From CAVOGJ01 sp963700865 (GTDB lineage: Bacteria; Planctomycetota; Planctomycetia; Pirellulales; Pirellulaceae): a DNA stretch of 64,000 bases. Shown here one piece after another: positions 38,303 to 47,383 of the stretch; position 1 is the first letter of the stretch; every line of letters starts with the position of its first letter. The DNA is taken from positions 62,001 to 126,000 of the forward strand of contig CAVOZC010000007.1 of the NCBI GenBank assembly GCA_963700865.1, written 5' to 3'. Below the pieces are notes generated by a model. The model worked only from the letters and a program-made list of their open reading frames with translations. It searched no databases and was not told the origin of the DNA. Position numbers and translations under genes: made by a program.

Positions 38303-39685
38303 CTAGTTGTTGACCGGCAAACGATGGATGTTCCAGACGTTGAAGTCCGAAACATCGGTGAGGCCGTCACCGTTGAAGTCACCCGTTGCCCAACCCGTGG
38401 CCATTTGGAAATTGTGACTTTGCCAGACTTCCCGGTCGAGCTGGTCCACGAGGCCGTCGAGGTTGGCGTCGCCGTAGACGGTGCCAAAGACATCGGCCAA
38501 GAGCATCTCGCTGTCGGCCATGTCAACCAATCCATTGCCGTCCAGATCGAGGGTCTCGTCGCTCAGACCGACTCGGATGGCCGCGTGCATGAAATCAATA
38601 TCGGCCGCATTGACGGCACCGTCCTGATTCAAGTCGCCATAGGCGAGCATGGCAATGGTGGAGGGGTCTTCGAACCCGTTCGCGGCCCGCAAAATGTCTT
38701 CGGTGAGAACTACCGAATCCACAAACTCCGCACGGTGCGAATTCCAGACGTTGAAGTCCGAAACATCCGTGACGCCGTCACCGTTAAAATCACCCGTCGC
38801 CCAACCGGTCTCCTGCTGGAATTGGTAGGCTTGCCAGAGCTCGAAATCGGGCTGCGAGACGACACCATCAAGGTTCGCATCGCCGAAATCGGTCCCCAAC
38901 AGATCGTGAATCAAAAAGTCGGTGTCCTGGTCATCGAGAATTCCGTCGTTGTCCAGGTCAAACATCGGATCCTCACTGCCTGTGCGCAAGGCATGGGTGA
39001 GCATGTCGATGTCCGCGGCGTCGACCACGGCGTCGCCATTCAGATCACCAGGGAGTTCAATCAGCGACAGTATCTGCGGCTGGTCCGCCTCCAGTCGTGG
39101 TTCCGCCGATTCCGCGACCTCCAGCGGAGCCGCAACGTCCTGCCGGGTTTCTCCCTGATCGGTCAGCGATCGAGCAGCCGACAGTTGGGGAATCGAGGTC
39201 CGCACGGCATTCCACGCGTTAAAGTCAGACACATCCGTCACGCCATCGCCGTTAAAATCACCGGAGCTCCAGCCAGTGTCCGATTGAAAAGCGTGCTCCT
39301 GCCAGGTCCGGAGGTCGTCCATGTCCACCACGCGGTCGAGGTTTGCGTCGCCATAATTCGTGTCCAGGATGTCATGGACGAGCATGTTCATGTCGTCCTT
39401 GTCGACACGACCATTCGAGTTCAGGTCAAAGACGGCATCGGCCGCCCCACTGCGGATGGCCGCGGCCAACGTGTCGATATCGTGCGCGTCGATCGACCCG
39501 TCTCCGTCGAAATCGCCTTGAAGGGTGGCCGCCGCGGGCGGTGCTTCCTGACGGACATGCTTGATCGCCACTTCGGGCGCGGAGGCCCCCTTCGGGGCCA
39601 GCAATGACATGACATCAGCCGCCAGGACAAGACGATTCTCCAGCGTTTCCGTCTGCAATCGTCGGGCTCGGGACTTTCTTCCCAT
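38303..39685 (-). CDS. Dockerin-type repeat protein with planctomycete N-terminal sorting signature
   Basis: The ATG at 39685 has AAGGAG upstream. The 460-residue product begins RRLQTETLENRLVLAAD, the 'LExR..LLa' signature of large planctomycete surface proteins. It has three tandem units of about 140 residues. Each unit has two pairs of dockerin-like calcium loops (GDFDGDGSIDAHDID, FDLNSNGRVDKDD, YGDANLDRVVDMDD, GDFNGDGVTDVSDFN) and ends in WN. The protein is presumably exported and calcium-binding; dockerins in other bacteria dock to cohesins. No cohesin is in the window. Confidence 0.88.
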   Translation of the reverse strand: MGRKSRARRLQTETLENRLVLAADVMSLLAPKGASAPEVAIKHVRQEAPPAAATLQGDFDGDGSIDAHDIDTLAAAIRSGAADAVFDLNSNGRVDKDDMNMLVHDILDTNYGDANLDRVVDMDDLRTWQEHAFQSDTGWSSGDFNGDGVTDVSDFNAWNAVRTSIPQLSAARSLTDQGETRQDVAAPLEVAESAEPRLEADQPQILSLIELPGDLNGDAVVDAADIDMLTHALRTGSEDPMFDLDNDGILDDQDTDFLIHDLLGTDFGDANLDGVVSQPDFELWQAYQFQQETGWATGDFNGDGVTDVSDFNVWNSHRAEFVDSVVLTEDILRAANGFEDPSTIAMLAYGDLNQDGAVNAADIDFMHAAIRVGLSDETLDLDGNGLVDMADSEMLLADVFGTVYGDANLDGLVDQLDREVWQSHNFQMATGWATGDFNGDGLTDVSDFNVWNIHRLPVNN

Positions 39686-39981
39686 AATCGTTCTCCTTGG
39701 GTTTACGGCCGACGGACTGGAAGTCCGCAGCGGTCCGAGCATCCCATCGTGCCGTGTTCGATGGGCGCAGGATCGCCGAGATCGGCGCACGCCTTTGCGG
39801 CGACTCCTGTGGCCTCGGGACTCTTCACAGGGGCCGATTCGTAGCACAAATGTCACGCCGACCAAAGTCAGAACCCATCGACGGGGACCAGACGCCCCCA
39901 TTCGCGAGCACAACGGCCAGCGTCACCGACCGCGACTCCGCTGTCAGAGCTAGCTCCGCTCCCGTAGCGCGGCCGTGCCCG

Positions 39982-40566
39982 TCCGCGAATGGCTCTCCCT
40001 GCGACTCGGTTCCGGCGGAGCCGCGTGAGGCAGGAACCCGCATCGACTGTGGCAGGATGCCCCAGCCACGATGCCGGGGCCAACAATCTCCCGTGGCTGG
40101 GGCTTCCAGCCACAGTCTGTCCGTGGCTGGGGCTTCCAGCCACAGTCCTGTCGCCGGCTCCCACGGCAAGCCCCGCCCCCAACACGACTCCTCGCCAATA
40201 CCCCCAAGACAGCAGCCACCCCCATCGACTGTGGCAGGATGCCCCAGCCACGGGCTTGTCGGGTGGCCGTCCCGTCCGCGAATGACTTCTCCCTGCGACT
40301 CGGTCCCGGCGGAGCCGCGTGAGGCAGGAACCCGCATCGACTGTGGCAGGATGCCCCAGCCACGATGCCGGGGCCAACAATCTCCGTGGCTGGGCTTCCA
40401 GCCACAGTCTGTCCGTGGCTGGGGCTTCCAGCCACAGTCCTGTCGCCGGCTCCCACGGCAAGCCCCGCCCCCAACACGACTCCTCGCCAATCCCCCCAAG
40501 ACAGCAGGAACCCGCATCGACTGTGGCAGGATGCCCCAGCCACGGGCTTGTCGGGTGGCCGTGCCC
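39982..40566. repeat. Two direct copies of a ~293-base repeat with nested repeats
   Basis: Two nearly identical copies lie head to tail: 39982-40274 and 40275-40566. Inside each copy a ~28-base segment (CCGTGGCTGGGGCTTCCAGCC) is itself duplicated, and the segment CATCGACTGTGGCAGGATGC occurs at both ends. Differences are few (single-base indels and a short swap). The whole gap 39686-40600 between the dockerin and PEP-CTERM genes has no credible coding region; open frames here follow the repeat period. Confidence 0.9.
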
Positions 40567-40600
40567 GAGTCGCGATGGAACCGTCCCGCCGCCTGTCCCG

Positions 40601-41615
40601 CTACTGGCCTTTGCGCAAGCAGCCGGCCCAGGCGAGCCCCGCGATGGTTAATAACACGATTGACGTTGGCTCGGGAACAATGCCGTACGCGAATTGTACG
40701 TCGTAGGCCCCGGCACTCGTCCCCGCGATAATGTCATCAATCAGGCTCGTCCCGATCTCTTCCGTGCCCCAGATGGTGTCAAAACCTCCGGTGACCAACG
40801 TGTAGGCGCCGGCCGGCAGGATCAGACCGTCTGCACCGGCCGGGGTATTGGCATTCGCCAGCGGATCGGCAGCCCCGAAGCTGAGCATGCTATACCCGGC
40901 GCACAAGGGCGGGGACCTGTCCATCATCATCGAAGGCAACCAAAACTCCGGAACTGTCATAAATGGCGATTTCCGTGTTCATCGGATTCCCGGCATCGGG
41001 CTGGATCGTTTGAATATTCAACCAGTTTCCGCTGCCGTCGAGTGAGAAGTTGAAGAAATCCAATCCACCAGCAACATGGCCATGGCTGCTCAACGCTGGA
41101 CTGCCGTCGCTGGGCAGCGAGCCCAAATTAAAGACCTCGTTGGTCACGCCACGTTCCAGGAAACGGAATTCAATCGTCTCCCACACCTGATCGGGTGCGT
41201 CCACGGCATCGTCCGATTCTTCGAAAAACTCCAGCGTCAGACTCCCAGCCGGATCGAACGGCGTCACGGGAATCAATGTCGGCCCCACCGCCAGTACCCC
41301 TGAGTAGCCGAACGCGCTCGTCAGTGGCCCCGATTGAAATGGGGGCGCGACCGTGGGTGTGAACTGAATCTGCGCGTCACTCGCCCATGTATTCGCCGCT
41401 GGATCGGCAAGGCTGCCAATCACCTCGATGGCACTGACGAGATAGCCTCCCACGGGATTGATGGATTCCACGGCATTGTCGGGATCTCCGAGCAAACCCC
41501 AGGACGGAACATTGATCAGTGGGAACGATTCGCGCACTGTCTCCGATTCAAAGCTCGCCCAAGCCGAGCTCGACGCCAAAAATAGGCAAAAACCGCACGT
41601 GATTTTGTGGAACAT
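40601..41615 (-). CDS. PEP-CTERM protein, one frame break
   Basis: The ATG at 41615 has GGAGGAAAC upstream and a signal peptide (MFHKITCGFCLFLASSSAWA). The ~337-residue product is Asp/Pro/Ser-rich, with a domain that ends in ASSGVLVAFDDDG-like text, then continues in another frame after an extra base near 40906 into LSFGAADPLANANTP and the C-terminal signal VPEPTSIVLLTIAGLAWAG plus RKGQ. It is an exosortase substrate. The middle domain resembles bacterial pre-peptidase-type extracellular domains only loosely. Confidence 0.82.
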
Positions 41616-42004
41616 TGGCTGTTTCCTCCGTTGGATTGATGACGTGGAATTGGCGTACGCGGGGCTGGGAATCGGACCCACCGCCACGAGAACATATGCT
41701 TGAATTTGCGGGAATGCCGCGGAGCAACAGCCTGGAGACCCGATTCCGTCGCAGAGAGCGCGCACGACGACAAGACGGCTTGTCACATGGAGTTCAACAC
41801 CAGACGACCGTCATCAAGCAACGGGGCCGAGGTTTCCAGGGAACGAGCAGGCTCTCACGAAGAGACATGTCAACAAAAGCTGTTGCATGTCATTGGCCCG
41901 CTCAACCTCGGCGAATAGAAGAAATACGTTTTAAAAAACGGCCGTGGAACGAACTATAAACGGCTGGACAGCCATTTGCAAGCCTCTTCTGCGAAAAAAG
42001 GGCG
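41616..42004. other. Intergenic region, no gene seen
   Basis: This ~390-base gap lies between two leftward genes. No frame with a start signal or family pattern and no RNA was recognised. A T-rich/A-rich stretch near 41930 (GTTTTAAAAAACG) may be part of the PEP-CTERM gene's promoter. Confidence 0.35.
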
Positions 42005-42244
42005 TCAGGAATCGAGGTGCCGGGCAATGAAAGCCACGGCGTCGCCGACGGTTTTCACTTGCAGCGCGGCGACCTCATCCAGATCGATGTCGAATTCTTC
42101 TTCGAAGGCCGCGACGAGTTCGATACTCTGTACGGAAGCGGCCCCCAGGTCTTCCACGAAGCGGGCGTCATCGGCGATCTGGGCCGGATCGACCTTGAGC
42201 ACCTCTCCCACGACACGCTTCACCCGTTCGAGTGTGTTTTCCAT
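42005..42244 (-). CDS. Acyl carrier protein with altered phosphopantetheine motif
   Basis: A 79-residue acidic helical protein of ACP size and pattern (VKRVVGEVLKVDPAQI, FVEDLGA, IELVAAFEEEFDIDLD). The conserved Asp-Ser-Leu of ordinary ACP is Ala-Ser-Val (AASVQSIEL), so the attachment serine (Ser37) remains but its flanks differ. It may serve fatty acid synthesis or a dedicated pathway. No fatty acid synthesis gene is adjacent. Confidence 0.88.
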   Translation of the reverse strand: MENTLERVKRVVGEVLKVDPAQIADDARFVEDLGAASVQSIELVAAFEEEFDIDLDEVAALQVKTVGDAVAFIARHLDS

Positions 42245-42753
42245 GGTCGCTTCCCTGGACGTCTCCCAAGTGACGTGGCTTCATCGACAGCGAAGGTTCT
42301 TGCTGGTCGCCATGCCGGTAAGTCCTGCAGCGGCACGTGGCACCGGGGTCGCTGCGAGGGCGAGGGTGTAGGAATACCATTTCACGCGCGCCCCTGCCAG
42401 ACGCGGACCCGTGACGACCGCGACCGAGGACCGTCGGTGGCGACAGGCCAAATGATAGCGGCGCCAGCAATTATTTCAGCGTTCAACCGGGCCGAATTGC
42501 CATTTTGGCATGCAGTTCGCGGACCCACGGCGTCGATGCCTAAAGGCGGCCCGTCGGGTTTGGCCATGTCCCTTTTCGCTTGCCAGCCGGTGAACAAGAG
42601 CGACAATTTTCCCCGTATCCATGGAAAACTGCTGAAAAGAAATTTCTAGCAATTAGACTGGATCTCTGCGGTGGGGCAGACGACAAGAGCAGCGACCAGC
42701 GGGTCCTGCTCACCGAAGGCGGCGATCGACCACACCGTTTCGAGGGATCCTGC
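42245..42753. other. Intergenic region, no gene seen
   Basis: This 509-base gap separates the divergent acyl carrier protein gene and a secreted-protein gene. It contains open frames on both strands without family similarity or ribosome-binding sites. Confidence 0.4.
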
Positions 42754-43956
42754 ATGAATGCCTGCCAGCACGTGGCTTCTGGTTTCGCGGCCTGGTTTGC
42801 CCTCCTGTCGGTCTGCTTCACCAGCCTGCCAGCGTTCGCCGAAGTACCCACTCCGACCGTGGTGGCGACCGCCGCGGAAGTGCCGCTGACGCATACGGCG
42901 CAGCGGGCCACGGAGTTGTTGGGGCTCTCGCAAGCCTTCGAGCGGAAAGCCCAAGAGTTCATCGCTCAATATTATGATTTTCGACTTGGGTTGCGTGGCG
43001 AAGCGCCTCCCCACTCGGTACTGCGGACGGTGTTGATTGAATTTCAAGGCGGCCTGCAGTCGCTTCCGGACTCGACCCTCAAATCGTTCCTGCTGCAAAA
43101 GCTCGCGACGGCACATGGACTGGAAAATGATGGGCAGCTCCGACGAGCCGTGAATGAGCTGGTGTTCTGTATCAGCGGACTTCCGCGGCTGGAGGTCGAC
43201 GACGCAGACGACTTGCCTCGTCAGGACATTCTCGTCGAAGAGCCGTGGCGGCAAATCAGGCCGGCAGAGCTGGTGATCAATTGCAACGCCCAGCGACTGC
43301 TTGCCTCCCTGCAAGCCGATAGTACGCCCGATCACTCCAAACAGGGCCTGGACGTCCATCGACGGCTTGCGGATGCATCGGCCTTGATCATGGATGAAAC
43401 GCTCGACAATAACGAGGGAGACACCAAGGCGGAATTGATAGAAATTGAAGAAGCGGCAGTTTGGAGCGAGCAACAGGCCGCCGTGGAAAAGCACCCGGTG
43501 GTCGTCTTCCGGATTCGCAAGACCTTTCTCGACAAGTTTGATTGGGACGAGAACGGTTCGCCCAAACGGAAGACGTTCGAGTTCCTCATGCGTCAGCGCG
43601 TACAGACATTTCGTGACGAGCGGGGCCAAGTGACGGAGCACGTGGTGACCAACGAAATGTTGGACCCGGTGCTGGCAGGCGGCAACCCGACCAAGGGGCA
43701 GTTCGGGTTGCACTACTACAAAACGGTACTCAGCGTACGACCCGTCGCCGATGATGAGAATAAGACGCTCGTTCAGTTCCGTGTCTTGAGCGTTCCCGAT
43801 TTTCGCGGGCGGTTGGCCAAGAGCCGAGTCCGCCAGGCCGTCTCGATCTTTCTCAACCTGGAAAACCGCCGCCTCACGTCGCGGACCATGGAGCGGATCG
43901 CCGAGCATTGGCCACCCCGCGCGTCCAACAGCGATTGGGTCGTTTCCGCGGAGTAG
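42754..43956 (+). CDS. Secreted protein of unknown function
   Basis: The ATG at 42754 has GAGGGAT upstream and begins a signal peptide (cleavage likely after LPAFA). The ~400-residue product has a globular composition: a helical N-terminal region (HTAQRATELLGLSQAFERKAQEFIAQYY), a second region with FDWDENGSPKRKTFEFLM and a C-terminal part (ARTLVQF-like LVQFRVLSVPDFRGRLAK). No family is recognised. The leftward 488-residue frame on the opposite strand is its shadow. Confidence 0.68.
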   Translation: MNACQHVASGFAAWFALLSVCFTSLPAFAEVPTPTVVATAAEVPLTHTAQRATELLGLSQAFERKAQEFIAQYYDFRLGLRGEAPPHSVLRTVLIEFQGGLQSLPDSTLKSFLLQKLATAHGLENDGQLRRAVNELVFCISGLPRLEVDDADDLPRQDILVEEPWRQIRPAELVINCNAQRLLASLQADSTPDHSKQGLDVHRRLADASALIMDETLDNNEGDTKAELIEIEEAAVWSEQQAAVEKHPVVVFRIRKTFLDKFDWDENGSPKRKTFEFLMRQRVQTFRDERGQVTEHVVTNEMLDPVLAGGNPTKGQFGLHYYKTVLSVRPVADDENKTLVQFRVLSVPDFRGRLAKSRVRQAVSIFLNLENRRLTSRTMERIAEHWPPRASNSDWVVSAE

Positions 43957-44066
43957 CCGGCCAGGCCAGCAGGCCCCAGCCATGGGCTTATCGCCGAAGT
44001 TGCCAGACCCGGGCGGATAGGAGATCGCCACGCCGATCCCACATGCGGGCCGCGACGTCCGTTCGA

Positions 44067-46118
44067 TCAGCCGCGCGGTTCTTTCTGCAGCCGCTGTCGC
44101 AGTGCCTGGCACTCGGCCCGCATCTCGCGCAGTTCCCGCTGCACCTCCTGCACGAACTTGTTCGAGGAGAATTCACCGCGGACGGCTTCGAAGTCGCGGA
44201 GGGCTGTTTCCGCGTCGCCGTCCAGTCCATATCCTGTCCGGCTGGATTCGTCGAATTCGCGCTCTGCGTCGAGCAAAATCAGTTGCAGGAATTTTTCTTG
44301 TGCCGCGGCAAAGTCGTCGACGAGACGCAACAGGCGGTCCGGGTCTGGCTGTTCCAAATCCAGATCGAGCATTTCCTCCGCGTGCCGCCGCACCCAGAGC
44401 CACTCGTCATCCGCGTAGCCGGCCGCGGCATCCGCGAGGCGGGCGGTCAGTTGGCCCGCGTCGGCGATCGCGCCACTCCGCACGGCCGCCAGCAGCTGCT
44501 CGACACGTTGGGATGGCAGCAGGAGTCCGGCCAGATCGACCCACTGCTGGCTGAAGACGGCTTCGGACGGAGCCGCCAGCGCCGCACGCAGGGAAGATTC
44601 GGGGGCGACTTGCCAGGCCGCCGACAGCCGCGACACGATCCGTTCCCGCAGGTAGCGCTCCACTTCCGCTCGGTAGCGTTTGCGTCCCGTGCGGAGCAGG
44701 ACACGTTTGATTTCGACGCCTGCCCAATTCACGGCCGCCGTCGCCCGCTCGGTGGTTGCTTCCAACTCGGCCAGTTGCCGCCCGCCGTTGATCATCCGTC
44801 CCACCGTCAGCGGACTGAAGACGGGGAAGGAAATCAGGTCTCGTCGAGCCGATTCGGGACGGCGATCGCGGGAAGGCCATTTACGTCCGTCCCGCAGCGT
44901 GCCCACGGTGGCAATGTAGTGGCCCGGGATCAGGCTGCCCCGTCCGCTCGCATCGGCTTCGACGTGGCTGAAGGGAAGGTCGCGAGTGTCGAAGGAGTGG
45001 GTATGTTTTCCCAGCACGACCGAGAAAGGTCCGACGCGGCAGGGCCACATCAGGTACGAGGACGATCCGGTCTTACAGCCCCGTTCCAGTTTGCCTTCGT
45101 GGCTGGGCCCCAGCTTATAGCGATGATTCGATTGGTTGGTCGCGCTGCCGGCGTTGAAGAAACTGAAGAGTCCGCCGATCAACAACGATGATTTATGGTG
45201 CGTCACCGTGTAGGGACCGGCAAAGACGCTGCAGGCCTCGCCATGAAACGCCTCGCAGTTGGCGAAGAACAGACTCCCTTCGGCGGAGAACTGTTTGCCG
45301 ATGCGACTCCCCTCACCCACGAACGTCCTTGTCACGGTCGCCCCATCGGTCACCGAGGCGCCCGCGGCAATCATGAAATCCTCGGCCACTACCCCGGCTC
45401 CCACATAGGTCACCGCGTCAGGCCCGCTGAGGATGGTGCCATTCACGAGCGACAACGACGCATCGACGATCGCCGCCGGTCCAATGCGCACATTGACGAT
45501 CTTCGTGGCTGAGGTGACCCGTGCGCCGTCACCAATGACACCGTGCTGCGTGACCGCCGCTTCGGCTGCCGTCCGGGCCATCCGGCTCAGTTGCTCGCTG
45601 AATGCGCGATCGTGCCGATAGACGCACATCAAATAGGCGATTTGCGCCGTAAGGCCCTCAAAGAGGATCACGGCGCGGCCACCCGCTTCGTTCAGCGATT
45701 CAACCTCGACGCCATTACCGAAGCGGGCACCCGGTTCCGACTCGACGCGGCCCACATCTTCCAGCAGGACATGGTTGCCAATGACGTAGTTCGCCACGTG
45801 GCCCCTCACATGCGCGATGCGGACATTGTGGCCAAGCCGGCAATCGACCAGTTGTGCATGATAGATGCCAGCCGGTTTGGCCGGGCCGGTCGCACCGCGC
45901 AGCGTACCGGCGAGGAGGCCGATGCGGATATTGCCCTGAAACTGGACGTCGACGATACGCGTCACGTCGAACGGCTCGGCGACGTGTACGCGTTGCCAGT
46001 CTTCGGCCGTACAGCCCTGACGGCCAAGCGCTTCGATCTCGGAGGCGGTTACGGGACGATAGGTGGCCGATGGGGGGGACGTCATCTCGCTGGGCCTATT
46101 CCGCGTTGGTGGTTCCAT
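44067..46118 (-). CDS. DUF4954 / left-handed beta-helix protein
   Basis: A ~683-residue protein with a hexapeptide-repeat (left-handed beta-helix) N-terminal half (RLGHNVRIAHVRGHVANYVIG, then AVTQHGVIGDGARVTSATKIV, split here) typical of nucleotidyltransferase-like acyl- or sugar-handling proteins, and a C-terminal helical part (REMRAECQALRQRLQKE). The ATG at 46118 is used; ATG at 46085 is also possible. It follows the phosphotransacetylase gene by 13 bases. DUF4954 proteins in Bacteroidetes have no settled function. Confidence 0.75.
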   Translation of the reverse strand: MEPPTRNRPSEMTSPPSATYRPVTASEIEALGRQGCTAEDWQRVHVAEPFDVTRIVDVQFQGNIRIGLLAGTLRGATGPAKPAGIYHAQLVDCRLGHNVRIAHVRGHVANYVIGNHVLLEDVGRVESEPGARFGNGVEVESLNEAGGRAVILFEGLTAQIAYLMCVYRHDRAFSEQLSRMARTAAEAAVTQHGVIGDGARVTSATKIVNVRIGPAAIVDASLSLVNGTILSGPDAVTYVGAGVVAEDFMIAAGASVTDGATVTRTFVGEGSRIGKQFSAEGSLFFANCEAFHGEACSVFAGPYTVTHHKSSLLIGGLFSFFNAGSATNQSNHRYKLGPSHEGKLERGCKTGSSSYLMWPCRVGPFSVVLGKHTHSFDTRDLPFSHVEADASGRGSLIPGHYIATVGTLRDGRKWPSRDRRPESARRDLISFPVFSPLTVGRMINGGRQLAELEATTERATAAVNWAGVEIKRVLLRTGRKRYRAEVERYLRERIVSRLSAAWQVAPESSLRAALAAPSEAVFSQQWVDLAGLLLPSQRVEQLLAAVRSGAIADAGQLTARLADAAAGYADDEWLWVRRHAEEMLDLDLEQPDPDRLLRLVDDFAAAQEKFLQLILLDAEREFDESSRTGYGLDGDAETALRDFEAVRGEFSSNKFVQEVQRELREMRAECQALRQRLQKEPRG

Positions 46119-46131
46119 GCAATCAACCGAC

Positions 46132-47136
46132 TTAACCGCCCGCGGGCAGGCATTGCGCCAGGCAGATGATGCTGGTGGCGACAATATCATCCGCGGAGGC
46201 CCCTCGCGAAAGATCGCTGATGGGCTTGGCAAAACCCTGCAAAAAAGGACCAATCGCCTGGGCGCCCGCCAGATGCTGGGTCAGTTTGTAGGCGATGTTG
46301 GCGGCATTCAGATCGGGAAAAATCAACACATTGGCCTGCCCAGCCACCTCGCTGGGCTGTTTCAGTTTCCGCGCGGCCACGGCCGGGACGAGCGCCGCGT
46401 CGGCTTGTAATTCGCCATCCAGCGCAAGTGACGGCGCCTTTGCGCGGGCCAGCCGGACCGCCTCGATGACTCGATCAATCGACGCATCTGCCGCACTACC
46501 ATGGGTGGAAAAGGAGAGCAGGGCGACACGCGGAGGCTGGTCCAGCATACGCGTGGCGCTCTGCCCCGAAGCGACCGCGATATCCGCCAGCTGTCGCGCG
46601 GTAGGGGCAATATTCACCGCGCAATCGGCGAAAATCAGGGTCAGCCCGGCGGTGGCGGACGGTGCGGGGAGCAGCATCAGAAAAAAGCTCGACGGCGTTT
46701 CGATTCCTTCCGCATAGCCTACGGTCAGGGCGCCCGCTTGAATCACCAGTGCCGTGGCGTGGTCGACGCCGGCGACCATCGTGTCGGCATCCCCCAACGC
46801 GACCATCATCCCGCCGAAAAACAATCGACGCCGGATCATCCGCGCGGCGATCTTTGGAGAAAGGTCGCGACGCGCGGCGTAGGCCGCCACATAACGATCC
46901 AAGGCGGGATGCTCCGTGGGATCGATGATCGTCAGCGAATCGGTTGCCACGCCGGCAGCGTTGGCCGTGGCCACCACGGATTCGGTGTTGCCCAGCACGA
47001 TCGGTTCGGCCAGTCGCCCGGCACGTAATTCCGCGGCGGCCTTGAGGACCCGCGGGTCGTCCCCTTCCGGCAGGACGATGCGGAGCGCGGCGCCGGTGAT
47101 CGACTTACGGAACTTACGTATCCAGTCCACAGCCAA
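46132..47136 (-). CDS. pta: Phosphate acetyltransferase
   Basis: A 334-residue enzyme that interconverts acetyl-CoA and acetyl phosphate. Motifs are RIVLPEGDDPRVLKAA, RLFFGGMMVALGDADTMVAG, LIFADCAVNIAPTA and NVLIFPDLNAANIAYKL. The length matches the short PTA/EutD type. The start is uncertain: TTG at 47136 or GTG at 47130, both after AGGGAT. With acetyl-CoA synthetase at the left end of the window this is part of acetate metabolism. Confidence 0.9.
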   Translation of the reverse strand: MAVDWIRKFRKSITGAALRIVLPEGDDPRVLKAAAELRAGRLAEPIVLGNTESVVATANAAGVATDSLTIIDPTEHPALDRYVAAYAARRDLSPKIAARMIRRRLFFGGMMVALGDADTMVAGVDHATALVIQAGALTVGYAEGIETPSSFFLMLLPAPSATAGLTLIFADCAVNIAPTARQLADIAVASGQSATRMLDQPPRVALLSFSTHGSAADASIDRVIEAVRLARAKAPSLALDGELQADAALVPAVAARKLKQPSEVAGQANVLIFPDLNAANIAYKLTQHLAGAQAIGPFLQGFAKPISDLSRGASADDIVATSIICLAQCLPAGG

Positions 47137-47205
47137 ACATCCCTGGCGAGGAAGCCCATGGGGACCACGAGGCGGACAGCCATCAACCGCCCGTCATTTC
47201 TTGTT

Positions 47206-47298
47206 GCGACGTGGGCCAGGCTTCCAGCGTGTCACAATCAACGGATTTCATTACCAGGCCTTATCCTACTCCATCCACCGACACGCTAGAAGCCAACC
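47206..47298. repeat. Inverted repeat of the GGCTTCCAGC family
   Basis: GGCTTCCAGCGTGTC (47219-47233) is matched in inverted form by GACACGCTAGAAGCC (near 47280-47294) with one mismatch in 15. The two arms lie ~50 bases apart in the gap between the pta and glycosyltransferase genes. Confidence 0.6.
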
Positions 47299-47383
47299 GA
47301 GTTGGGCACAAAACGAGGGGTGAGAGCCATGGTGGCTACAGCCGTTGACGGGGAGATACGGGCTGGCCATCAGGGGACTGACT

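Noticed and set aside
38192..39607. Long rightward open frame (471 codons)
   Set aside because: It lies opposite the dockerin gene, which has clear calcium loops, start site and terminator; the open frame follows from the repeats and GC bias.
39982..40566. CRISPR-like array
   Set aside because: The repeat units are ~293 bases, with no short regular repeats and unique spacers, and no cas genes nearby.
42646..44112. Long leftward open frame (488 codons)
   Set aside because: It lies opposite the secreted protein gene, which has a ribosome site and signal peptide; the leftward text has no family pattern.
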